Shown here: positions 8,170 to 16,425 of the stretch, piece after piece
Layout of the letters: each line of letters starts with the position of its first letter
Position numbering within the stretch: position 1 is the first letter of the stretch
Origin: Thiomicrorhabdus indica
GTDB lineage: Bacteria; Pseudomonadota; Gammaproteobacteria; Thiomicrospirales; Thiomicrospiraceae
DNA length: 64,000 nucleotides
Assembly: GCF_004293625.1 (NCBI RefSeq)
Contig: NZ_CP033040.1
Coordinates: 2,619,001-2,683,000 of the forward strand
Direction of reading: 5' to 3'
Program-made: the position numbers and the translations under genes
The notes under the pieces: generated by a model
Seen by the model: only the letters and a program-made list of their open reading frames with translations
What the model was told of the DNA's origin: nothing
The model's database searches: none

Positions 8170-9378
8170 CTACACAAAGGTCGAAAACGGATAAAACGCC
8201 ACCGTATCACCTTTAGCAATCGTCGTATCCTCTGGAATTACCGCAAACCCTTCTGCCCAGGAAGCAGACATCAAAACCCCTGAACTTTGGTTTGGGAAAA
8301 TCTCCACCACCGATTCTTGACGCTTATTGGTAATGCGTGCACGCAGAAACTCACGACGAAAATTGGCTTTTGGCCAATCAAAATCGGCTGCCAACCAAAT
8401 TGGATTGGTTTTGATTTGTGTAGTACCCTGCATTTTCATCAAATACGGACGCGCAAACAGTTTAAAGGTCGCAAAGGCGGACACTGGGTTGCCCGGCAAC
8501 CCAAAGAACGGCACAACGCCTTTATCCGTTTTCAAACGACCATACGCCAACGGCTTACCTGGTTTCATTTTGACTTTCCAAGTATACAACTCACCGAGCT
8601 GTTCAATCGCTGGTTTAATATGGTCTTCTTCACCAACCGACACACCTCCAGTGGTCATAACAATATCAGCCATGTCCGCTGCTTTTTTCATAGCCGATAC
8701 AGTCGAATCTAATGAGTCTTCCACACGCCCTAAATCAATCAATTCAAAACCAAGCTGAGGAATCAAACCACTCAAAGTGTAGCGATTGGCATTATAGATT
8801 TTACCTTCTTCTGCTGCTTCACCCGGTTCAAGCAATTCATCGCCGGTGGTAAAGGTTGCAATTTTCAACGGCTGATAAACTTCAATTTGGCCAATACCAA
8901 TCGAACTAATCAACCCTAGCTCTTGAGGCCGTAAACGCGTACCAGCTTTGAGAATGGTTTGGCCAGAGGTAATGTCTTCGCCTTTTTTACGAATATACTC
9001 ACCTGGGGTTGCTTTGACTCTGATCTGAATTTTGCCATCAACTTCTTCGGTGTCTTCTTGCATCACCACTTGATTGGCACCGGCCGGTATTGGTGCACCT
9101 GTGAAGATTCTGGCAATCGAACCGTGCTCAAGCTCTTTACCGACTTCACCAGCAGCAATGCGCTGACTCACCGGAAACGTATCCGCATGCTCTAAGTCAA
9201 ACGAATGTAGAACATAACCGTCCATCTGACTATTGTCATGAGGGGGGACATTCACACTCGAAGTAATATCTTGAGCTAAAATGCGATAAAGCCCATCAGC
9301 GACATTAATGGTTTCAGTTTGAGTGGTGACCTGAACATCGTTCAGTAAGGCATAAAGCGTTTCATCAAAAGTTTTCAT
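8170..9378 (-). CDS. moeA: Molybdopterin molybdenumtransferase MoeA
   Basis: 402 residues, as usual for MoeA. It inserts molybdate into adenylylated molybdopterin, the last step of Mo-cofactor synthesis. Seen: the N-terminal VPPHDNSQMDGYVLH and FTGAPIPAGANQVVMQEDTE segments, the central MoCF/MogA-like domain with TGDELLEPGE and TTGGVSVGEEDHIKPA, MKPGKPLAYG, and FFGLPGNPVSAFATF. It is the last of four Mo-cofactor genes on this strand but is separated from moaE by 286 bp carrying repeats, so co-transcription is uncertain. The ATG at 9378 has no strong SD visible. An ACCGGCCGGT copy at 9079-9088 encodes Pro-Ala-Gly. Confidence 0.95.
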   Translation of the reverse strand: MKTFDETLYALLNDVQVTTQTETINVADGLYRILAQDITSSVNVPPHDNSQMDGYVLHSFDLEHADTFPVSQRIAAGEVGKELEHGSIARIFTGAPIPAGANQVVMQEDTEEVDGKIQIRVKATPGEYIRKKGEDITSGQTILKAGTRLRPQELGLISSIGIGQIEVYQPLKIATFTTGDELLEPGEAAEEGKIYNANRYTLSGLIPQLGFELIDLGRVEDSLDSTVSAMKKAADMADIVMTTGGVSVGEEDHIKPAIEQLGELYTWKVKMKPGKPLAYGRLKTDKGVVPFFGLPGNPVSAFATFKLFARPYLMKMQGTTQIKTNPIWLAADFDWPKANFRREFLRARITNKRQESVVEIFPNQSSGVLMSASWAEGFAVIPEDTTIAKGDTVAFYPFSTFV

Positions 9379-9469
9379 GTTTTATTTTGCTTTCATTAGA
9401 TATTTGAAATTATTAGTGATAATTGGAAGGCTCGCACACATAACCTCTCCTTTGAAGGAGATTGGATAG

Positions 9470-9563
9470 ATTCACTTAGCGAACGCATTTTGAAAAAGCG
9501 TCGAATTTGTCCGAGCTGGTTTACAAGCGAGTTATGAGACATCAAAATGCAAGCTTAGTGAAT
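9470..9563 (+). repeat. Intergenic repeat family B, copy 1 (94 bp, terminal inverted repeats)
   Basis: Begins ATTCACTTAGCG and ends AAGCTTAGTGAAT, giving ~11-bp terminal inverted repeats, with an internal CGAGC...ACAAGCGAGTTATGAG block. The same element occurs inverted at 62324-62416. The 286-bp gap between moaE and moeA is almost entirely this copy plus repeat C (9572-9655). It has no coding capacity; it looks like a small non-autonomous (MITE-like) or structured-RNA repeat. Confidence 0.75.
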
Positions 9564-9571
9564 TTCCAAGA

Positions 9572-9655
9572 ACGTAGCAGGAGCTGTTTTCTTTCTTGGG
9601 TCTTCGACAAGATCTTCGTTTGGTTCATTTCTTTGCTAATACAAAAAAACGAACC
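9572..9655 (+). repeat. Intergenic repeat family C, copy 1
   Basis: Starts AACGTAGCAGGAGCTGTTTT and continues through TTCTTTC...TTTGGTTCATTTCTTTGC. Its start and the GGTTC-TTTCTTTGC part are shared with 62643-62707. Its CGAACC end is complementary to the internal GGTTC, allowing a hairpin around the TTTCTTTGCTAATACAAAAAAAC stretch. Directly adjoins repeat B copy 1. Confidence 0.6.
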
Positions 9656-9664
9656 ATAAAACGA

Positions 9665-10141
9665 TTAATCCCAACGTTTATGAGCTTCAGAATCCGAAAT
9701 TCTGGCATCTACCCAACGCTCAATTCCATCTGGCAAGGTTTCTTTTTTCCAGAAAGGCGCATTGGTTTTAAGATAGTCCATAATAAAGTGTGCTGCATGA
9801 AATGCATTTTCGCGATGACGGCTGGCAACAGCCACCATTACAATCTGATCGCACGGGTACATTTTGCCAATACGATGAATAATCGAACTGGCTTCCAAGC
9901 TCCAACGTTCATGAGCTTGCAGACGAATTTTTTCCAACGCCTTTTCAGTCATTCCCGGATAGTGTTCCAACTCTAAAATAGAAACTTCATCACCTTCATT
10001 AATGTCTCGTACTGTACCTACAAAAGTCACCACCGCACCAATGTCTTTATGACCTTCGCGTAGCTTGGCCGCCTCAGTCGTCAAATCAAAGTCTTCTTCA
10101 CAAATACGAATATTTGGAAACATCGGTTCAGGATTACTCAC
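9665..10141 (-). CDS. moaE: Molybdopterin synthase catalytic subunit MoaE
   Basis: 158 residues. With MoaD it transfers sulfur to precursor Z (cPMP) to form the molybdopterin dithiolene. Family segments seen are GAVVTFVGTVRD near residue 35, ILELEHYPGMTEKALEKI, IIHRIGKMYPCDQIVMVAVASRHRENAF and the C-terminal FWKKE with the catalytic Lys pair. It follows moaD with only 3 bp between them, so the two are co-translated in the order moaA-moaD-moaE. Confidence 0.95.
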   Translation of the reverse strand: MSNPEPMFPNIRICEEDFDLTTEAAKLREGHKDIGAVVTFVGTVRDINEGDEVSILELEHYPGMTEKALEKIRLQAHERWSLEASSIIHRIGKMYPCDQIVMVAVASRHRENAFHAAHFIMDYLKTNAPFWKKETLPDGIERWVDARISDSEAHKRWD

Positions 10142-10144
10142 CGA

Positions 10145-10402
10145 TTACCCCCCCGTGACCGGAGGAAAAAAGGCGATTTCATCACCGGCTTTGATTTCTG
10201 TATTACGGTTTGCCACATCATGATTCACCGCAATTTGCAGATTTTCATTGTGCGCTAATGCTTGCTGCCAAGCTTCTCCACGCTCTGCCAAGCTATTCAA
10301 AAGACAGTTGACGGTTTTAAAGGAATCCGACGGCAATTGTTCTTGCGCTTGACCTAATACTTCTCGAAAACTCGCAAAATACAAAATATTCAACATATTC
10401 AA
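10145..10402 (-). CDS. moaD: Molybdopterin synthase sulfur-carrier subunit MoaD
   Basis: 85 residues, ubiquitin-like fold, with the essential C-terminal Gly-Gly (FFPPVTGG) that is thiocarboxylated to carry sulfur to the MoaE active site. Starts MNMLNILYFASFREVLGQ, typical for the family; either of two Met codons could be used, and AGAGGAAATT precedes the first. It sits 19 bp after moaA and 3 bp before moaE. Confidence 0.95.
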   Translation of the reverse strand: MNMLNILYFASFREVLGQAQEQLPSDSFKTVNCLLNSLAERGEAWQQALAHNENLQIAVNHDVANRNTEIKAGDEIAFFPPVTGG

Positions 10403-10421
10403 TTTCCTCTCAACAGTGAGC

Positions 10422-11423
10422 TTAACCGCCCAATTGAACCATTTGTCTAAATTCGATATTGTGGACGTTTTCCCTAAAGAAATGACGTTCCGGTTTTTTG
10501 GCTATCGCCGCAATAATAATTTGTTCTAACTCTTCATCACTACAACCATCCCGAAGTGGAGTACGCAAGTCGACCGAATCTTCCTGCCCAAGGCATAAGG
10601 CCAGCACTCCTCGCGCCGTCAATCGAACACGATTACAACTGTCGCAGAAATGATTGGATACTGCTGAAATCACACCAATGCGCGCATCTGTTCCTGAAAT
10701 CTTAAAATTGCGCGCCGGCCCTGCATCGGAGCGGTCGGTCGAAGGAATCAAGTCGACTCCAACGTGATCTTTGACGCGTTTTAGAATTTTTTCCGCCGCG
10801 TAGTGTTGATCCATCATCGAAACGCCCGCTGGCCCAATGGGCATAGTTTCAATAAAACGAACTTCCACGCCTTTCTCTATACCGTAATCTACCATAGCTT
10901 CAATTTCATCGTCATTGGTGCCTTTCATAACGACCATATTGAATTTCACTGGCTTCATCCCCACTTCTAACGCCTTATCCACGCCGGAGAGTACTTTTTC
11001 CAGATCGCCACCACGAGTAATTTTGTTAAAGCGTTGTGGGCGTAAAGAATCAATTGAAATATTGCAGCGGTGCACACCCGCTTTGACTAACGCTTCAGCC
11101 TCACGACCAAGATGATGAGCATTAGTCGAAAGTGCAATATCTTCCAGACCTTCTAGTGGAGAAATCATTTCCACCAATTCATACAGTCGTTTGCGTACAA
11201 GCGGTTCTCCGCCAGTTAAACGGACTTTTGAAACTCCCAGATTGGTAAATGCTTTAATAACTCGCGCGAGTTCTTCATACGAAAGATATTCCGCATGATG
11301 GCCGTCTGGGTGCACACCTTGTTCAGGCATGCAGTAACCGCACCGATAGTTACACAAGTCGGTCACCGACACGCGTACATATTCAATTTTGCGTTGGAAT
11401 GGATCAATTAAAGATTTTTTCAT
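10422..11423 (-). CDS. moaA: GTP 3',8-cyclase MoaA (radical SAM)
   Basis: 333 residues. It converts GTP to 3',8-cyclo-GTP, the first Mo-cofactor step (with MoaC, which is not in this window). The radical-SAM cluster motif CNYRCGYC lies near residue 24, the SAM-binding RLTGGEPLVRK follows, and the C-terminal second 4Fe-4S site is visible as FCDSCNRVRLTARG with a further Cys in LALCLGQ. The essential C-terminal Gly-Gly (VQLGG) is present. First gene of moaA-moaD-moaE. Its upstream gap carries a TTACCGGCCGGTAA copy (11437-11446) immediately before the start region, but no clear Mo-cofactor riboswitch was recognised. Confidence 0.96.
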   Translation of the reverse strand: MKKSLIDPFQRKIEYVRVSVTDLCNYRCGYCMPEQGVHPDGHHAEYLSYEELARVIKAFTNLGVSKVRLTGGEPLVRKRLYELVEMISPLEGLEDIALSTNAHHLGREAEALVKAGVHRCNISIDSLRPQRFNKITRGGDLEKVLSGVDKALEVGMKPVKFNMVVMKGTNDDEIEAMVDYGIEKGVEVRFIETMPIGPAGVSMMDQHYAAEKILKRVKDHVGVDLIPSTDRSDAGPARNFKISGTDARIGVISAVSNHFCDSCNRVRLTARGVLALCLGQEDSVDLRTPLRDGCSDEELEQIIIAAIAKKPERHFFRENVHNIEFRQMVQLGG

Positions 11424-11610
11424 AATGCAGCCTTTTACCGGCCGGTAAAGTTTATATCGTTATCTCCGGCTGGGAATAACGCATTATAAAGAAGCAGACG
11501 TAAAAATCAAATTGATATAAGAAAATGCTTATTTATTTTATTAATTAAAGAATAGTGAGAATTTATTCAAGAATTTACACAAAAATTCCTATGTAAATTA
11601 CGATTGGAAT

Positions 11611-11632
11611 AAAGGGCTTCTAAAAGCCCTTA
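11611..11632 (-). terminator. Possible terminator of the small exported-protein gene
   Basis: AAGGGCTT / AAGCCCTT hairpin with a 4-nt loop lies 24 bp past the stop codon of the minus-strand gene ending at 11656, followed on that strand by a short T-rich tract. It would separate that gene from moaA downstream. Confidence 0.5.
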
Positions 11633-11655
11633 TATCCAAGGGTTAAATCTTGTTT

Positions 11656-12015
11656 TTAATGAAGAACATCTGAATTATTCAAAAACTGTTGGGCATCTTG
11701 AAACACCTGTGCATTCGTACCACGCTCAGACCCTTTATGCACCCGTTCGAGTGTTTCTTGAATCTGTTCAATTTCCTCTTCCATAAACTCCAATGCATTT
11801 TCAAGACTATAAGTCAGCTGATGAATTTCTCCCATTTCAACCCTCGAAACGTTTCCATCTGCCAATATCGCTGCCAGCTTGGCTTTACTTTCAACAAGAT
11901 ATTCTTGAGCCTGTTCATAAGTTGTTGGCATCTTGCCTTTAAAGTGTTTGTCGTCACTGGCAACTGAAGCTGTTGCCAAAGCCATTAAGGTAGAAGTTAG
12001 AACAATTTTTTTCAT
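11656..12015 (-). CDS. Small exported helical protein, unknown function
   Basis: 119 residues from the ATG at 12015, preferred over 12033 because AAAGGG lies 9-10 nt upstream and the product then begins with a clean signal peptide (MKKIVLTSTLMALATASVAS). The mature part starts DDKHFKGKMPTTYEQAQEYL and is almost wholly helical and acidic (ALEFMEEEIEQIQETLERVH), with no Cys and no cofactor motif. It resembles short periplasmic proteins that I recall as DUF6746; that assignment is from memory and unverified. The IS element is inserted about 100 bp upstream of its start, just beyond a TTACCGGCCGGTAA copy, so its promoter may have been altered. Confidence 0.75.
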   Translation of the reverse strand: MKKIVLTSTLMALATASVASDDKHFKGKMPTTYEQAQEYLVESKAKLAAILADGNVSRVEMGEIHQLTYSLENALEFMEEEIEQIQETLERVHKGSERGTNAQVFQDAQQFLNNSDVLH

Positions 12016-12150
12016 TTTTGTGTGCCCTTTCATTTTGTAGCCATACTATTTTAGTTACCGGCCGGTAAAAACACTATTAAGGACCTTTACAAAATACTTA
12101 AACAACAACGTTACCTCTATGTCCCGTCCTGAAATAAGTTGACACTTTTT

Positions 12151-13020
12151 TCAGGTAAAAAACGCTCGATGAACTTCATCGGGCGTTTTGTATTTTAACG
12201 CCAAGTGTGGACGTTGAGTATTGTAGATTTCAATCGACTCTTTCACCATTTGTCGAGCCTGATCAACATCCTTTGGCTTGGTTAATAAAAACTCATTCTT
12301 CAGAATCCCGTTCACTCTCTCCGCCAAAGCGTTTTGATAGCAATCATAACCATCCGTCATCGAACAGATAATGCCATGTTTTTCATGGAACACTTGATAA
12401 GGTTTTGAACAGTACTGAATCCCTCTATCCGAGTGATGAATGAGTGCCCCTTTTCCTAATCTATTTTTCACTGCGTTCTTTAATGCCTGAAGGACTGGTT
12501 GAGCATGCAAAGTGTCGTGCACATGGTAGCCAACGATCTTACGAGAACAGGCATCGGTGACTAAGCTGAGATAGGCCTGGCCGTGTTGTACTGGTAAATA
12601 GGTAATGTCTGCAACCCAGAGTTTCTCTGGCGCTTTGGCTAAACGCCTTTGCCCCTGCTCTTTGATGAGATTGGGGTGCTTATAAAACCGATGATGACTG
12701 TGCGTGGTTTTATGATAGGCTCGCTTATTAGGCACTAATAAACGCTGCCAACGTAACAAGTCAAACAACTTGTCTCGTCCAATCTTCAATCCTTCTTGGG
12801 CTTTAGCTAATAGCAAGTTGTGTAGCTTTCGGGTACCAATCCGCGGCTGGCTGATACGTATCGCTTGTACAAAATCCAGAATCATCCGGTATTGCTTTTC
12901 TTTGAGCCGCTGCCTTTGTAATCCTTGGTAGTAAGCCTGACGGCTTATCTGTAAGAATCGACAAGCATTGCTTATGTTGAGCCCTTGGATCTGTTTTTGA
13001 TCGATAACTCGGCTAACCGC
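12151..13020 (-). CDS. IS3-family transposase OrfB (expressed by -1 frameshift as OrfAB)
   Basis: The catalytic part of the transposase. The open frame runs 5' of the first ATG (12885) to the orfA frameshift site, encoding a helix-turn-helix-like leader (SNACRFLQISRQAYYQGLQ) typical of IS3 OrfB, so the coordinates here are those of the frameshifted part. The DDE residues are visible in LWVADITYLP, LIHHSDRGIQYCS and YQNALAERVNGILKNEF. The C-terminus has YNTQRPHLALKYKTPDEVH, standard for the family. About 289 residues after the shift; no stop or gap interrupts it. Confidence 0.93.
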   Translation of the reverse strand, partial: AVSRVIDQKQIQGLNISNACRFLQISRQAYYQGLQRQRLKEKQYRMILDFVQAIRISQPRIGTRKLHNLLLAKAQEGLKIGRDKLFDLLRWQRLLVPNKRAYHKTTHSHHRFYKHPNLIKEQGQRRLAKAPEKLWVADITYLPVQHGQAYLSLVTDACSRKIVGYHVHDTLHAQPVLQALKNAVKNRLGKGALIHHSDRGIQYCSKPYQVFHEKHGIICSMTDGYDCYQNALAERVNGILKNEFLLTKPKDVDQARQMVKESIEIYNTQRPHLALKYKTPDEVHRAFFT

Positions 13021-13382
13021 TTTTTTGTCAAGCTAACTCCAAAGTCCTCTTTCATGACTTTGACGACGCCTTCAAAGAATTGGGCTTTGAGTTTTTCTTC
13101 GGCGAGTTCTTGTTCAAGCTCTTTAATGCGCTGCTCTGGCGTCTTTTCAGCTTTAGTCGTCGGCATAATGATTCCTCGAAGATGTCGGTTAATGGCGTTG
13201 GCGTCAGACCAATTTAACTTACCATGCTTTCTAAGCCAAACTAAAACGGTAGATCGTCCTTGGATACCATAATGTGCTTGCGCTTGTTTATAAGTCATTT
13301 CGCCTTTTTCGACTTGGTCTACAACGGACAATTTAAAAGCGAGGGAATAATCGCGCTGTGTGCGCTTAGTGTTTGAAGACAT
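12972..13382 (-). CDS. IS3-family OrfA (helix-turn-helix and leucine zipper)
   Basis: 136 residues. The N-terminal HTH (residues ~10-55, YSLAFKLSVVDQVEKGEMTY and AQAHYGIQGRSTVLVWLRKH) binds the inverted repeats; a coiled-coil/leucine-zipper follows (IKELEQELAEEKLKAQFFEG). Near the 3' end, at 13026-13020 on this strand, the heptamer A AAA AAG lies in the right phase (ACA AAA AAG) for -1 slippage into the orfB frame, giving a ~410-residue OrfAB transposase. OrfA alone normally acts as a regulator. Confidence 0.93.
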   Translation of the reverse strand: MSSNTKRTQRDYSLAFKLSVVDQVEKGEMTYKQAQAHYGIQGRSTVLVWLRKHGKLNWSDANAINRHLRGIIMPTTKAEKTPEQRIKELEQELAEEKLKAQFFEGVVKVMKEDFGVSLTKKRLAELSIKNRSKGST

Positions 13383-13446
13383 TACTTTTTCCTTTTCGGT
13401 TCAGAAAAAGTGTCAATCTTATTTAGGACGGGTCACTAAAAACACA

Positions 13447-13478
13447 AAAAGCCCGATAAGAAAACTTATCGGGCTTTT
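13447..13478. terminator. Bidirectional hairpin next to the IS
   Basis: AAAAAGCCCGATAAG / CTTATCGGGCTTTT perfect stem with a 4-nt AAAA loop. T run on the plus side and A run on the other, so it can terminate in either direction. It lies between soxD and the IS insertion point. Confidence 0.8.
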
Positions 13479-13570
13479 CTATATGTAATTTGGGTTTTCC
13501 AAAACTTTGCACGGTGTTAAGGCAAGGCTGCAATTCTCTAAACTTACAATTTCCAAGCCTTTAAACAACA

Positions 13571-13601
13571 AAACCCGCAACTTCAAAGAAGTTGCGGGTT
13601 T
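13571..13601. terminator. Second hairpin downstream of soxD
   Basis: AAACCCGCAACTTC / GAAGTTGCGGGTTT, 14-bp perfect stem with an AAA loop. On the minus strand it ends in TTTTGTTG, serving as the likely soxCD terminator. The remaining ~130 bp to the soxD stop contain only short palindromes (e.g. TCTTAAGA) and no gene. Confidence 0.75.
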
Positions 13602-13737
13602 CTAGTAATCTTTTTGACTCTCTTAAGAGTTGCTAGATTTGTGAGATCGAGGCGGGAAATGGGAGCCTAGATTAACTAGGTGACCATTTTCCAACAAAGA
13701 GATCACAAAAAATAGCGACTTCTTAAGTTGTCAAAAA

Positions 13738-14814
13738 TTACATACCTGCGTGACCAACACCTGGCGGATCTTCATGCAAACGCTCTGGAACGTTGTACTG
13801 AGGAGTACCATCTGGTAGTAGACGTGCTTGACGGTAGTTGTTGATATCACCTTTACCATCACCTACTTGCTCGTCTGCACAGTTTTCCATACAACGAGCG
13901 TTGTGGATAACTGGACGGTGATCACAGAAGAAGTTACCTTGGTTCTTCATGAACTTGTTGTTTTTCATCAACAATTCTGAGTTATAGAAGTCATCATCTT
14001 CTAACTCAGTTCCGTTCTCATCGATTGGAATGTAGTTAGATTGCATGATGTAACCTGTCATACCCATGTAACCCGCATCACCGATAAATGGTGCATTTGG
14101 AGTCCAGAAAGGCATAGTACGACGGATGTAATCGAAGAACGTTACCGCATACGGCCAGTAGTTACCAACAGTTTTCATTGGTGCAGGATCGAAGAAATCA
14201 GACGTTACTAGTGATTCTTCAACTGCTAGAGGTAGATAACCTTTCGCACCTTCACCGAATTCACCGTGACACATACCACAGTACTGAACGTAAAGCTTAC
14301 CACCTTCTTCAACAGTCATACCGACAGAAGGATCTGGTAGGTTGTTACCATCACCATCAACCGTAATGTTCCACTTCGCTTGAACCGCAGATTCTGCGAT
14401 TGGCGTACCGAAACCACGCGCAACGTAGTCAGAATCGTTGTGGTAGTTTTTCGCTACTTCATCATGTACTTCGATGAATGCTGCTGGAACTTTACATTGA
14501 GTGTTACCGTGAGTACCACCATCGATTGAATCATCAACTTCAAACGAGTATGGGTTTGCAGGATCAAGCTTACCAGAAAGACCGTCACGACCGTGCGCAG
14601 CGTCTTTACCAAGGATTGCTTCAATCACTTCTTTATCTAGGTATTTACCGTCTGCGGCACGAATGATTTCTTCGTAGTTTGCAGCGTATTTACCATCAAT
14701 CATTTCACCAGATGCAGCTGTTGAACCGCCATCTGAACCAGACATTGCAAATGCAGAGCCTGTGAATAGAGTCGCAACAGAAGCCGCGATTAAGGTTTTC
14801 TTAGTACTGAACAT
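13738..14814 (-). CDS. soxD: Cytochrome c subunit SoxD of sulfane dehydrogenase SoxCD
   Basis: 358 residues from the ATG at 14814 (a TTG at 14820 is an alternative; GGAGG lies upstream and both are compatible). A signal peptide ends near TGSAFAM, so the protein is periplasmic. A single c-type haem motif, CGMCH, is at 179-183. The N-terminal half and the Cys-rich C-terminal part (FFCDHRPVIHNARCMENC) contain no second CXXCH, so it appears mono-haem, unlike the diheme SoxD of Paracoccus. It receives the six electrons from oxidation of the SoxY-bound sulfane sulfur by SoxC. It overlaps the soxC stop by 14 bp. Confidence 0.93.
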   Translation of the reverse strand: MFSTKKTLIAASVATLFTGSAFAMSGSDGGSTAASGEMIDGKYAANYEEIIRAADGKYLDKEVIEAILGKDAAHGRDGLSGKLDPANPYSFEVDDSIDGGTHGNTQCKVPAAFIEVHDEVAKNYHNDSDYVARGFGTPIAESAVQAKWNITVDGDGNNLPDPSVGMTVEEGGKLYVQYCGMCHGEFGEGAKGYLPLAVEESLVTSDFFDPAPMKTVGNYWPYAVTFFDYIRRTMPFWTPNAPFIGDAGYMGMTGYIMQSNYIPIDENGTELEDDDFYNSELLMKNNKFMKNQGNFFCDHRPVIHNARCMENCADEQVGDGKGDINNYRQARLLPDGTPQYNVPERLHEDPPGVGHAGM

Positions 14815-16162
14815 TTTCAATCATGCCTCCGTCTTTGCCGTTGTTCCAAGCGTGTACGCGCCATGTAACCATCGCTGTACGGTGGTAAACGTTGTTCGTA
14901 CCTTCAAGCTTACGCATTTGTGGCATTGGTGGTTGAACATAGCCTGTTTCATCTGTAACACGGCTCATTAGGAACGCTTCAGAACCATCCCAATCCCATT
15001 CGATCTCGAAACGAGTCCAAGCTTTATCAAGAACAGGAGAAGTAAAGTGCGCTTCTTTCCAGTTTTTACCACCGTCGAATGAAATATCAACGTGTGCAAC
15101 TTTACCACGACCAGACCAAGCAAGACCACGAACGTAGTATTTACCAGGACCTTGCATTTTGAAGTCAGGAGATGGGTAAGTGATAACTGAGTTTGGTTCC
15201 ATGTACCATGAGAAACGTTGTGCAGTACCATCTGGCATAAGCTCAGTGTATTTAGAAGTTTCTTCACGGTGCTGTGCAGGAACATCATGTACTTGGATAC
15301 GACGTAGGTATTTAACCCACATGTTCGCTTCACAACCAGGTACAACCAAACGAATTGGGTAACCTTGTTCACGACGAAGCGCTTCACCATTCTGTGCGTA
15401 AGCAACAAAACAGTCATCCATTGCGATATCAATTGGAATTGAACGCGTAAGACCTGCAGCATCGGCACCTTCAGGAATTAACCACTTACCTTCTGGTTTA
15501 ATTCCAGCTTCTTTTAGAAGATCAGATAGACGAACACCTGTGTACTCAACACAAGACATCATACCGTGAGTCCATTGTACTGAGTTCAACTGAACCCCTT
15601 TCCATTCCATCGCACCGTTCGCAGGACATTCTACGAAGTGAATACGAGAGATTGATGGGAAACGTTTTAGATCATCCATAGTAAAGATAAGCGGACGCTC
15701 AACTAAACCGTGGATTACTAGACGGTGGTCATCAGGATTGATTGTTGGTACACCACCGTGGAAACGTTCAAAATGAAGACCGTTTGGCGTGATGATACCG
15801 TGTAGGCTTTGTAATGGAGTCATTGTGATAGACGCCATTGAATCTGGAGTCAACCACTCAAGTGTACGACGTTGTACTTCTTTCTCAAATGGAGAAGGCA
15901 TACCGTATGGGTATTTACGAACACCGAAACCGAGTGATTTACGAGCAGCACCATCTTGTAGTACTTCTGTGATTTCTTCTTTACCAGCGTATGGGGCTAC
16001 AGCTTTCTTAGGATCGAAACCTGCACCATCTGCTGCGCTAGCTGCTTTGGTGAACATTACACCACCAGCTACGGCCGCAGTTCCTTTTAGGAACGCACGA
16101 CGGCCTTGATTGCGACTGTCTTCAGTCTGAACCGCAACCTTGTCTACGTTTGTATCTGTCAT
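14801..16162 (-). CDS. soxC: Sulfane dehydrogenase molybdoprotein SoxC
   Basis: 453 residues of the sulfite-oxidase-fold molybdoenzyme family. A Tat signal (GRRAFLKGTAAVAGG, residues 20-34) marks cofactor-loaded export; tatABC lies at 60-62 kb. The Mo-ligating Cys is C179 in HFVECPANGAMEW. Conserved surroundings include GLVERPLIFTMDDLKRFPS, the LVVPGCEANMWVKYLRRI region and the C-terminal dimerisation domain with WSGRGKVAHVDISFDGGKNW. SoxCD oxidises sulfane sulfur on SoxY during thiosulfate oxidation. AAGGAGCAATAA precedes the ATG. The other sox genes are not in this window. Its neighbours moaA/D/E and moeA make the cofactor it needs. Confidence 0.95.
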   Translation of the reverse strand: MTDTNVDKVAVQTEDSRNQGRRAFLKGTAAVAGGVMFTKAASAADGAGFDPKKAVAPYAGKEEITEVLQDGAARKSLGFGVRKYPYGMPSPFEKEVQRRTLEWLTPDSMASITMTPLQSLHGIITPNGLHFERFHGGVPTINPDDHRLVIHGLVERPLIFTMDDLKRFPSISRIHFVECPANGAMEWKGVQLNSVQWTHGMMSCVEYTGVRLSDLLKEAGIKPEGKWLIPEGADAAGLTRSIPIDIAMDDCFVAYAQNGEALRREQGYPIRLVVPGCEANMWVKYLRRIQVHDVPAQHREETSKYTELMPDGTAQRFSWYMEPNSVITYPSPDFKMQGPGKYYVRGLAWSGRGKVAHVDISFDGGKNWKEAHFTSPVLDKAWTRFEIEWDWDGSEAFLMSRVTDETGYVQPPMPQMRKLEGTNNVYHRTAMVTWRVHAWNNGKDGGMIENVQY

Positions 16163-16425
16163 TTATTGCTCCTTGACGGCTTTACTGTAATTAACAGCAA
16201 TACCCCAGATTCAAGAGTTATTTTTTAGTGTGTTTAGTCATGCGAAGTTTAGGCGTCATCGATGACCAATGATTTATTGCTGGCCGATTATAATAAGTTT
16301 AGACCCAACCAACTGCAAGCTTTAACTCAATAAAAATTAGGATTTGCTTATATAATTTTTTTATACCCGATAAGGGAAACCTCTATCACCCATCACAAAA
16401 ATCTGTTATTCCATTGATCAACACA

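Larger units (their letters stand above)
12120..13435 (-). mobile_element. Complete IS3-family insertion sequence with 3-bp target duplication
   Basis: The element is 1316 bp. The terminal inverted repeats are imperfect but clear: left end TGTCCCGTCCTGAAATAAG, right end (complement) TGACCCGTCCTAAATAAG, both continuing into TTGACACTTTTT. The trinucleotide CTA flanks both sides (12117-12119 and 13436-13438), the target duplication expected for IS3 elements. It carries orfA and orfB on the minus strand linked by a slippery heptamer. All parts look intact, so the element is probably active or recently inserted. Subgroup (IS150-like) is an inference. Confidence 0.93.

Noticed and set aside
9596-9976. 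126-codon plus-strand reading frame
   Set aside because: Antisense to moaE and starting in repeat C; the moaE reading is strongly conserved.
13020-13028. Frame disruption between orfA and orfB seen as a degenerate IS
   Set aside because: The slippery heptamer in phase and intact overlap show normal IS3 programmed frameshifting.
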